This document shows, one piece after another, positions 1 through 6,048 of a stretch of DNA of 10,835 nt. This DNA comes from Psilocybe azurescens. Its lineage: Eukaryota; Basidiomycota; Agaricomycetes; Agaricales; Agrocybaceae. How positions within the stretch are numbered: the stretch's first letter is position 1; each line of letters begins with the position of its first letter. A program made the position numbers and the translations under genes. The stretch is taken from assembly GCA_023853785.1 (NCBI GenBank), contig JAJIRX010000407.1:1-10835 (forward strand), in the 5' to 3' direction. Under the pieces are notes generated by a model. The model was not told the DNA's origin. It was given only the letters and a program-made list of their open reading frames with translations, and ran no database searches.

Positions 1-2
1 GG

Positions 3-950
3 AAACCGGGAGAGGCACTTGATGCAGAAGGAGCTTGGCTGACTCTACTCAACAACCTTTTCAAACGATTCGGACTCCCAGACAGCATTATCTCCAACCA
101 AGACCCCTATTCACCGCAAAAGTCTTCCAAGAACTCATGAAACTCCTAGGAATCCAAGTCCAAATTAACTACAGCCTATCATCCAATAGGAGATGGAACC
201 ACCAAACAATTCAACCAAGAGATAGAAGCCTACCTGTCCATCTACTGTTCTTGCAACCGATTGGAACAAGTCAGTTGGAACATTGGAGTTCACTCACAAC
301 AACAGGAAACACTCCGAAGGGCCAAAACCCGTTCGAACTCACCTTAGGTTCATCTCTGTTGGCCATTCCACTTGCATTCGAGAACACTAATGCCCCATGT
401 GTGGAAGAAAAAGTCAAACATCTCTTGAAAGATCAAGAAGAAGTGTTAGCTAGCCCACGAACTTGCAAGACAAAGGATAGCCAAACCAAGGAAATCGAAC
501 TTCAAACCATTCGAGAAGGAACAAAAGTTTGGCTAGACTCCCGCAACATCTCCACTAGATATCACTCGAAGATGAAACCAAAACAAGAAGACCCGTTTAC
601 GATCACAGAAGTCTTGGGACTTCTCACGTACAGACTCAAAATACCCAAGATATGGAAGATTCGACGCATTCCACGCCACTCTACTCATGCCGGGTACAAA
701 GAGACAGAAACATACGGACCAAACTTCCCTAGACCACCACCTGAGATCAAAAATCAGGAAGAACACTGGGAAGTCGAAACTATCCTGAAGCACAGAAAAA
801 CAGGACAAAAACCCAAAAAGGAAAGCAGAAATATCAATACCTTATCAAATGGAAGGGATTCCCTATCTCCGAAGCAACATGGGAAAAGATGACGTGTTCG
901 ACGACGACAGTGAGACTCTTCAAGAATACCACAAATTACACAAACTCTGA
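3..950 (+). pseudogene. pol: integrase (core end) and chromodomain of element A, degenerate
   Basis: C-terminal part of a Ty3/gypsy integrase fused to a chromodomain; the intact family protein inserts cDNA, and the chromodomain directs it to modified chromatin. Visible pieces: FKRFGLPDS followed by SNQDP at 93-107, where the family has the second catalytic Asp (here Asn, codon 96-98); TAYHP then TKQFNQEIEAYL near 174-224, where the catalytic Glu position reads Lys (204-206); a GPY/F-like stretch DPFTITEVLGLLTYRL near 590-645; and a chromodomain from EEHWEVETILKHRK (about 758) through YLIKWKGFPISEATW to a TGA at 948-950. Reading passes through at least three frames: 3-137, the 35-892 frame, then shifts near 835 and 895. 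The copy of element C keeps Asp at the second catalytic position, so the changes in A are decay. Certain as family, certainly non-functional. Confidence 0.9.
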
Positions 951-967
951 TCATCACTACCATCCTG

Positions 968-1335
968 ATGCCTCACTTTCTTGATGCATCGCCTCTTCCT
1001 TCACTCGAAGCTCTGAAACGAACCAACTCAAAACTCCCATCTTTGATACCCCTTTGACCGATCAAACCGTAGAAGACCTTGAGATGCTGCGAAGAGAAAT
1101 CCTCACCCAATACAACAAAGCAATCGATCAGAAGGAAACGGCAAAACAGAACTACCGTCCGGCTGCCGCTAGACTTGCTCACCACCAAGCCAGATCTCAA
1201 CGTCTCAAGCTAAATCAGGTCGAATGGGAACTCTACCAATGCCTTCCACTAATTGCCAAAGTAGTTAAAAGGCCAAGTCATTCCATCTCTAAACCATCCC
1301 TCAGCCATCAGAACAACGCAACATGTCTTTCATGA
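968..1335 (+). pseudogene. ORF X of element A: short helical, charged protein after the chromodomain
   Basis: An ATG at 968 lies 18 bp after the pol stop and opens a Ser/Leu/Pro-rich start (MPHFLDASPLPSLEAL). This frame stops near 1055, and the reading continues one frame over at 1054-1335 as a Gln/Glu/Arg/Lys-rich stretch (DLEMLRREILTQYNKAIDQ, then LAHHQARSQRLK) that should be helical and possibly coiled-coil. Element C has a counterpart in the same place (7920-7625): an MSS start, an ATG-proximal low-complexity part, then LEELEIAF and QLRISQLKEKLRPGLATKA, which aligns loosely with VEWELYQCLPLIAKVVK here. Conservation of position and character in two diverged copies argues for a real gene of the element. 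I do not recognise the family; function unknown. The frameshift near 1054 makes this copy a pseudogene. Confidence 0.6.
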
Positions 1336-2189
1336 TACCCACTTCTTCTGCTTCTGCCCCTGTCAACTCACGTCTACAAGGTAAACAACCTGCCATACCT
1401 CGTTATGCTCAAACACTGTCAACCCCGAAGCTATCGACCTATTGCCAACGACAACATGGCTCGAAAAATCGGCTCGTACTTGAAGATCCAGACATCATCT
1501 TTGCCATCGATGAACTAGCAAAGGTTTCCAGAGCCCATCAACAAGAAGAACAAGAAATACATCTTGCCAGACAACGAACTCGTGTTCGAAACCATGGCAA
1601 TGGCTCTGCTGGATCAACTTCAATCATGGGGATTAGAAGAGAAATGTATGACATGCTGAGGGAATATTGTCACAAATCGCCCACAGTGCGAAAACCGTCA
1701 GTACCCTCTCTTATTGATCCCCCTTTCCAGAACACTGTTCTTTCTTGTCCCCTTCCTGCTCGCCCTCCTGCTTATCGTTGAGTGGTACAATTTTCACCAG
1801 TCATTGACAATTCACCTTCACCGCAGATTTCACCTCCCGCCCTCGACTCCCTCAAGATCTCCCATCCCTGCGCCTACTTTTCGACGATCTCCCAAAACCA
1901 CGACTCGGCAATGAAGCTCGTCCACCGGCCGTCTTCTACAACGAATCGCTCAGCAGGCACAACATCAGTTACATGCTACCAATGCGGCAAACCCGGACAT
2001 ATTCGCCCAAAATGTCCCGAGTTCAAATGCATCCACTGCTACCAATACCCGGACATTCCTTCTGAGACTGCAGCTATAACCCAGAAAATGAGCCCCACGA
2101 TGACCCCCTACTATGGAGGAGTTGATGAAGATCTTCTCAATGACGCCGGAATTGCCAACACCACAGGCGAACCATATGGGGACTACTAA
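1323..2189 (+). pseudogene. ORF Y of element A: gag-like protein with C-terminal CCHC zinc knuckle
   Basis: One reading frame from ATG 1323 to the TAA ending at 2189 (about 288 codons), broken by a single in-frame TGA at 1779-1781. It overlaps the end of ORF X by 13 bp. N-terminal Ser/Ala/Pro-rich start (MSFMIPTSSASAP), a charged helical segment near 1490-1600 (IDELAKVSRAHQQEEQEIH), a Pro/Ser-rich middle, then a textbook CX2CX4HX4C knuckle CYQCGKPGHIRPKC at 1974-2015, followed by CIHC. Zinc knuckles of this type bind nucleic acid and are typical of the nucleocapsid part of Gag. Here the motif sits downstream of integrase and chromodomain, where chromoviruses usually have only the 3' untranslated part. 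The end GIANTTGEPYGDY matches GIANNTENPMDTED at the end of the element C copy. Function inferred only as RNA- or DNA-binding. Confidence 0.75.
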
Positions 2190-2210
2190 ACTCACAGAAG
2201 TAATGGACTT

Positions 2211-2250
2211 CACTCCTTCTGAGGGATAAGGAGTGTAGTACAGGGGGTAA
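2211..2250 (+). promoter_or_regulatory. stem-loop and polypurine tract before 3' LTR of element A
   Basis: The tract CAGGGGGTAA (2241-2250) lies directly before the LTR start and should prime plus-strand DNA synthesis. Element C has GGGGTAA in the same place. Upstream, CACTCCTT (2211-2218) and AAGGAGTG (2228-2235) can pair with a 9-nt loop. The hairpin is not seen in C, so only the tract is well supported. Confidence 0.7.
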
Positions 2251-2420
2251 TGTTATGACAAGTCTTTTTTCTTTTTCTTTTTTCTTTTTCTTTTCTCTTT
2301 TCTTTTCTTTTCTTTTCTTTTCCTTTTCTTTGTCATCTTTCACATCATTGATACATCATTGTATGCTCTGATGAACTTACTTTCACTTCCATCTTTTATG
2401 ATACATCTTTTGATGAACGT

Positions 2421-2540
2421 TTGATCTGTTTCTCTTATTCTTATATACATCTGCTGATGAACATTCAAACTTGTTTCAACTTGATCTGTTTCTCTTATTC
2501 TTATATACATCTGCTGATGAACATTCGATCTCGTTTCAAC
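2421..2540 (+). repeat. 60-bp tandem duplication inside the LTR of element A
   Basis: Two adjacent 60-bp units (2421-2480, 2481-2540) are identical over the first 46 bases and differ at a few positions near the end (AAACTT versus GATCTC). Each has TATATACATCTGCTGATGAACATTC. The LTRs of B and C have one unit, so the duplication belongs to the lineage of A and lies just upstream of the TATA box. Confidence 0.9.
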
Positions 2541-2558
2541 TAGCTATACAGTTCATAG

Positions 2559-2602
2559 TATTTATATGAGGAAGCATCCACTGTATTCTTTAGCTAGTTC
2601 TT
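2559..2602 (+). promoter_or_regulatory. putative LTR promoter of A: TATA box and transcript start
   Basis: TATTTATA at 2559-2566 is followed 33 bp later (start to start) by AGCTAGTTCTT at 2592-2602. The same pair at the same spacing occurs in the LTRs of B and C. The 11-mer is taken as the 5' end of the RNA because its exact reverse complement forms the primer-binding site of B. Confidence 0.6.
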
Positions 2603-2710
2603 GAGAATCCAACCTGCTTAACCTGCTCAACTCAAACTTGAACTTGTTCTTGTACAACGATTGGTGGTTAGATTATGCACACTGCGTGACTCTAACTTAA
2701 AATCGTAACA

Positions 2711-2894
2711 GAAGTATTCTTCTCCTGACAATAGTCCTGGAGTTTGGGTAGTGGGTTGAACATCTGATGTAGGCATTCGTTCACCACTGTTGTTGGTGTC
2801 ATAGTTTGCGGAGAAGGTTCCACGTCGAGATGTTGTGGTGTCTGGTTCAAGCTCCCGATACTGCTTGTGGATGAAGCAGTATAGTAGAGTGAGA
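2711..2894 (-). pseudogene. leader or gag start of element B, truncated
   Basis: On the - strand two frames stay open without a stop over almost all of this piece. One reads HKQYRELEPDTTTSRRGTF and later TSDVQPTTQTPGLLSGEEYF; the other reads TASSTSSIGSLNQTPQHLD and on to MFNPLPKLQDYCQEKN. The first looks more like the Ser/Thr/Pro-rich start of a fungal Gag, but no early ATG is visible in either, so the start is uncertain or mutated. The position right after the primer-binding site fits gag. The piece is cut off by the insertion of A at 2710. Confidence 0.4.
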
Positions 2895-2905
2895 AGCTAG
2901 TTCTT
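2895..2905 (-). promoter_or_regulatory. self-priming primer-binding site of element B (Tf1-type)
   Basis: On the - strand the LTR of B ends CGTAATA and the next 11 bases are AAGAACTAGCT. These are the exact reverse complement of AGCTAGTTCTT inside the LTR, 33 bp downstream of the start of the TATA box. The match stops at 11 nt on the distal side. No TGG-type tRNA primer-binding site is present. In Tf1 of fission yeast the first 11 nt of the RNA fold back on the site after the LTR and prime reverse transcription; the same geometry is seen here. Confidence 0.8.
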
Positions 2906-3325
2906 TATTACGATCTCAAGTTAGAATCACGCAGTGTGCGTAATCTAACCACCAATTGTTTACAAGAACAAGTTCAAGTTTGAGTTGAGCAGGTTAAGCA
3001 GGTTGGATTCTCAAGAACTAGCTAAAGAATACAGTGGATCCTTCCTGGTATAAATACTACAAACTGTACAGCAAGTTGAAACGAGTTTAATGTTCATCAG
3101 CAGATGTATATAAAAATAGAGGAAACAGATCGAACGTTCATCAAGAGATGTATCATAAAAGATGGAAGTGAAAGTCCATCAAAGATATGATGGAGTTTAG
3201 TAGATATGATGGAAAGTAAGTTCATCAGAATATACAATGATGTATCAACGATGTGAAAGATGACAAAGAAAAAGGAAAAGGAAAAGAAAAGAAAGAAAAA
3301 GAAAAAGAAAAGACTTGTCATAACA
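2906..3325 (-). repeat. 5' LTR of element B (420 bp, inverted relative to A)
   Basis: On the - strand it runs from TGTTATGACAAGTC (3325) to CGTAATA (2906), the last bases differing from the CGTAACA of A by one C-to-T change. The purine-rich + strand stretch 3260-3313 is the inverted copy of the TTTTC tract of A. It has a single 60-bp unit and the two gatatgatgg repeats (3184-3212) that A lacks. TATAAATA is at 3049-3056. Confidence 0.92.
3013..3056 (-). promoter_or_regulatory. putative LTR promoter of B (leftward)
   Basis: On the - strand TATTTATA (3056-3049) precedes AGCTAGTTCTT (3023-3013) by 33 bp. It points left, towards the rightward promoter of A about 420 bp away. Confidence 0.6.
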
Positions 3326-3746
3326 AGAAACCTGTGGAGGTTGAGGAAAGATGAATGTAGTGCAATACTGTGAGATTTTGGAGCATGGGCTGGATAAAAG
3401 CTTTGAAAACTTGGAGATGACAGAAGGAGAGAGGATTTTTAGCAGGATAATGACCCCAAACACACCTCCAAAGGGCCAGTCAGTGGTTTTGGATAACAAC
3501 ATTGAAGTTATGGAATGGCCTCCTCAATCCCCTGACATCAACCCCATTGAACACTTGTGGATGCACCTCAAAAGGCAGATAAACATCTATGAAATACCAC
3601 CCAAAGGAGTATTTGAATTGTGGGAGAGACTGGCTGCAGAAAGGAACAAAATCCCTCCAGAAACATGCCAAAATCTCATAGAAAGCATGCCAAGGAGAAT
3701 GGAGGCTGTTATTAAGGCAAAGGTGGTCATACTAAGTATTAAATAG
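3326..3746 (+). pseudogene. Tc1-family transposase, C-terminal part, frameshifted
   Basis: DDE transposase that cuts and joins transposon ends. The first part (from 3351) reads MNVVQYCEILEHGLDKSFEN, a region before the second catalytic Asp. QDNDPKHTSK is encoded at 3443-3472, one frame away (Asp codon 3446-3448). A shift then leads back to IEVMEWPPQSPDINPIEHLW with the catalytic Glu at 3549-3551. The distance between these codons is 103 nt, two short of the 105 expected for DD34E, in line with a small indel. It ends ESMPRRMEAVIKAKV... with TAG at 3744-3746. The N-terminal DNA-binding domain and first Asp are absent, and an in-frame TGA lies at about 3343. Family certain, activity excluded. 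Confidence 0.9.
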
Positions 3747-3956
3747 AGAGTCAAACAACTGTCCCACTTTTGTATTATTTTGTCTATTTTATTACTTAAT
3801 CATTTTTGATCCAAATTACATAATCTTGAAGGAAATTATAAAGGTCTCATTCAACTATAACATATATTAATTTCAGATTTTTAGTTGAAGTGTTCCCATT
3901 TTATTAGCAATTTAATTCAAAAGTTGCAAAAAGTGGGACAGTTTTCTGAGCCACTA
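3746..3956 (+). repeat. 3' terminal repeat of Tc1-like transposon 1 with paired inverted motifs
   Basis: Outer motif AAAAAGTGGGACAGTTTT with CTGAGCCACTA reaches the end at 3956. Inner motif CAACTGTCCCACTTTTG at 3756-3772 is its inverted counterpart, preceded by GTCAAA where the end has CTCAGAA. The two face each other across about 155 bp of AT-rich DNA. Transposon 2 has the same design. Confidence 0.75.
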
Positions 3957-4441
3957 TAACATGTTACACTGCTGTTTTAATCAAAAATACACCTGTACCC
4001 AGCACAAAATAAAATAAATTTTACTACATATTTATAGACCTGAATAGTAGCTACAATGTACCAAAAATTTGTGTTAATAAGTGCAAAATCAATGTGAAAA
4101 GTGAGAATTACTGTTGAAGTGTAACACTAGCTAGTTATGTCACAGTAGCCAGTGGATGCCTGTATAAATTAGAGACTAACACAGATTAGACAATACCAGT
4201 TATTACCTGTGCACAATTGTATCTGGGTACTATATGGATGTAACCACAGTTATACATATATAGCAAAAACTGTGGATACTGTGGGTAAACCACTATATTA
4301 GAGTTCAATATAAAGCTCCAACATCAATTAATAAAAAATTATGGATTTGCCCTTGTCAGACACTGTATTGTTTGACTGATTGCTCACATAACAAGGATGA
4401 GTGAACTGGTTAAAAAATGAGACTTTAAATAATAATAAAAA
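3957..4441. other. AT-rich stretch without recognisable gene
   Basis: No frame of useful length and no recognisable motif. A 9-bp inverted pair (TGTTACACT at 3962-3970, AGTGTAACA near 4117) and a CCACAGTT/AACTGTGG pair near 4242-4275 are present but too short to call a miniature transposon. Probably host intergenic DNA or very old repeat. Confidence 0.6.
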
Positions 4442-4704
4442 TGCAATAATTTGGGTAACAATGCTGATGGAACCATCTGCAAACATTGCTTAGTGCTCCC
4501 ACCAGACAATGGCATCTGCAGATATAGTAGACACACTGTGGACAAATGCTGTGCAGCTATTGGACACAGTGGACATAAGGTATGCTGTGGTGAGGTGAAT
4601 AGGAAACATTAAAGCAACAATCAGGAAGAGTTTTGTTTTATTTGCAGATGTCTCTATCCAGTATCAGGCAACAATTTAGGGAAGACAAAGACAATGGAGG
4701 ATGA
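4442..4704 (+). pseudogene. possible two-exon Cys/His-rich small gene, 5' end missing
   Basis: From TGC at 4442 a frame of 46 codons reads through ICKHC, GICRYSRHTVDKCC and AAIGHSGHK, with closely spaced Cys and His. At 4580 AAG|GTATGC is a good fungal donor and TTTATTTGCAG (ending 4647) a good acceptor. Removing these 68 bases joins the frame in phase 0 to MSLSSIRQQFREDKDNGG and TGA (4702-4704). Unspliced, the frame stops at TAA near 4610. Upstream the frame is closed by TAA at 4436-4438, with no ATG or AG acceptor between, so the first exon is lost or mutated. The Cys/His pattern suggests zinc binding. I do not recognise the family. It could also be chance, since no second copy is in the window. 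Confidence 0.33.
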
Positions 4705-4795
4705 GATGATCAGCATAATTGACAAAGCAGAGACTACAGTATAAGAATGTAAAATCTGTGATTATATAAGGTGTGACATATAATCAATCTATATA

Positions 4796-4884
4796 CAGTG
4801 AGGACAAAACTGTACCAATGTTTTCTTCTCATACTATAAATTGTTTAATAAAATAAGTACATTGGTACAGTTTTGTCCCTCTTG
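4796..4884 (+). repeat. left terminal repeat of Tc1-like transposon 2 (89 bp)
   Basis: Outer motif GACAAAACTGTACCAATG (4803-4820) and inner motif CATTGGTACAGTTTTGTCC (4860-4878) face each other. The part between them matches the inner part of the right repeat (CTCATACTA...AAGTAC), but about 115 bp present at the right end are missing here. Confidence 0.85.
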
Positions 4885-4909
4885 AAAAATATATCATATA
4901 TTACAATAA

Positions 4910-5946
4910 TCAGTACTTGGTGTATCCTCCTTGGACTTCTACAACAGCTGCTACCCTTCTAGGCATACTCTCTATCAAATTCTGACACACAGAAGTTGGA
5001 ATTTCATTCAAACCTTCTGAACCCTTTCCCAAAGTTCTGCTATACTAGATGGATGGTTTTCATAGTCTCCAAGCCTTGTTTTGGGATGAACCCAAAGGTG
5101 TTCAATTGGGTTAAGGTCTGCTGATTGTGGGGGCTATACCATAGTCTTCATACCACTGTCTTCTAGCCACTTCATAGCCTTTTTGCTCTTGTGCTTTGGA
5201 TCATTATCTTGTTGAAAATTGACATCTTCAGGATTTTTGTTGTAATATGCAAGGCTTTGTTGGAGTTCATCTTCCAGAATGGAGACATAAAGGTCAGCAT
5301 CTATCCTCCCATTAATCCTGGCCCCATATCCAACTCCTTCCCAAAACATACAGCCCCAAAACATCAAAGATCCTCCTCCAAACTTGACTGTGCTTTCTAC
5401 CAGCTTATTAGAAAGTGCTTCTTCTGGCATTTTCCACACCCACTTCCTCTCATCTGACCCTATATGATTGGTTTTAGTCTCATCTGTAAAGCCAACCTTC
5501 TTCCAGTCATCAATGGTCCAGTGTAGGTGAGCCATTGCAAAGTCCATACATTTCCTCTTATAGTGTTTGGAGAGTAGAGATCATTTTTCTTCACTACAGC
5601 CTTTAGTCCAATGTTTCAAAGGGCCTGGCAAACTTTTTTGCTGTGAGAGACTGATTGGTGACTTCTTTTAAGGTTTTGGTAACCTCAACAGCATTTTCAG
5701 CCTTGCAAGAAGTGATAAGATAGAGTGCATACTGCACATTGGAGGGTGAAAGTTTCTGAAGACAGCCACCAGTGGACTTGGCAAGATCAGGACAGTGTTT
5801 GTTGCAGATATGAGATATAGAGAATATGGAAACACCAGTAGTTGCTTCAATTTGATGAGCAAAATCTGCTTTGTTAAGAAGAAAGATAATGTGAGTGCAT
5901 TGGGTAATAGTAAGTCAGTGCATGGTGAAATGATAAGTTGGGGTGT
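4910..5946 (-). pseudogene. Tc1-family DD34E transposase, stops and frameshifts
   Basis: Cut-and-paste transposase. The N-terminal DNA-binding part reads from about 5946 (LTITQCTHIIFLLNKADFAH, CNKHCPDLAKSTGGCLQKLS, VEVTKTLKEVTNQSLTAKKF) to a stop near 5605. After shifts the catalytic part runs 5547-5134: GFTDETKTN with first Asp at 5484-5482, FWGCMFWEGVGYGARI, then QQDNDPKHKSK with second Asp at 5208-5206. The Glu of NPIEHLW is at 5103-5101, exactly 35 codons on, hence DD34E. Between them the family Trp before PPQS is TAG (5136-5134). A further stop near 5012 and a frame change separate WERVQK from NLIESMPRRVAAVVEVQ, and the gene ends with TGA at 4912-4910. All catalytic residues survive, but no full-length protein can be made. 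Confidence 0.92.
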
Positions 5947-6048
5947 TGTAATCAATGTACAAGAGTATATATACTCTTTGCACTTGAATCATGTGATTTT
6001 ATTTGTATATATTTGCTTATAATCAACAAAGTCAGATGATTTGACTGA

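Larger units (their letters stand above)
1..2710 (+). mobile_element. Ty3/gypsy chromovirus, element A (3' part)
   Basis: Left-truncated by the window edge. In order it holds the end of an integrase core, a GPY/F-like module, a chromodomain ending at a TGA (948-950), ORF X, ORF Y with a CCHC knuckle, a polypurine tract and a complete LTR with TGTTA...TAACA ends. Integrase followed by a chromodomain identifies a chromovirus (family knowledge). Frameshifts, stops and lost integrase catalytic residues show that the copy is dead. Its right end at 2710 abuts the leader of element B, so A most simply inserted into B. The five bases after it (gaagt) are the expected right target duplication; the left copy lies outside the window. 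Confidence 0.9.
2251..2710 (+). repeat. 3' LTR of element A (460 bp)
   Basis: Starts TGTTATGACAAGTC after the polypurine tract and ends CGTAACA, giving TGTTA...TAACA inverted ends. It holds a T/C-only tract rich in TTTTC units (about 2263-2334), a 60-bp tandem duplication (2421-2540), a TATA box (2559-2566) and the putative transcript start AGCTAGTTCTT (2592-2602). It is homologous in inverted orientation to the LTRs of B (2906-3325) and C (6583-7074). Compared with those it lacks about 40 bp containing two gatatgatgg-like repeats near position 2385. Confidence 0.92.
2711..3325 (-). mobile_element. chromovirus element B, 5' end only
   Basis: Read on the - strand: a 5' LTR (3325 to 2906), an 11-nt primer-binding site (2905-2895) and 184 bp of leader or coding start, ending abruptly where the LTR of A begins (2710). 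The order LTR, primer-binding site, open frame shows that this is a genuine 5' end. The rest of B should lie to the left of A, outside the window. Its right edge at 3325 cuts into a Tc1 transposase relic, so B inserted into that transposon. Confidence 0.8.
3326..3956 (+). mobile_element. Tc1-like transposon 1, 5'-truncated
   Basis: Holds the C-terminal third of a Tc1-family transposase and a complete 3' terminal inverted repeat ending GCCACTA, followed by TA (3957-3958), the usual target. The left part is missing because the 5' LTR of B starts at 3325. On the inner side, a second copy of the terminal motif in opposite orientation lies right after the transposase stop (3746-3772). Confidence 0.85.

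Noticed and set aside
968..2189. ORFs X and Y as an envelope gene
   Set aside because: No signal peptide, membrane segment or glycoprotein-like Cys pattern; the CCHC knuckle points to nucleic-acid binding instead.
2137..2343. Lys/Glu-rich frame (KEKKRKEKK) on the - strand
   Set aside because: Translation of the homopyrimidine tract in the LTR; low complexity, no gene. The Phe-rich frame at 3097-3321 is the same artefact in B.
2421..2540. CRISPR-like repeat array
   Set aside because: Only two adjacent units with no spacers, inside an LTR; a plain tandem duplication.
2251..3325. The two inverted LTRs as ends of one foldback transposon
   Set aside because: The LTR of A is preceded by its own pol and polypurine tract and that of B is followed by its own primer-binding site, so they belong to two elements.
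3962..4125. 9-bp inverted pair TGTTACACT/AGTGTAACA suggesting a miniature transposon
   Set aside because: Similarity fades after 9-10 bases, no target duplication is visible, and TGTTA resembles LTR ends by chance.
4242..4275. CCACAGTT...AACTGTGG stem in AT-rich DNA
   Set aside because: Short stem with a long loop and no T-run or neighbouring gene; not supportable as terminator or RNA gene.
5191..5457. 88-codon + strand frame inside transposon 2
   Set aside because: Antisense shadow of the transposase, which has clear catalytic motifs on the - strand.
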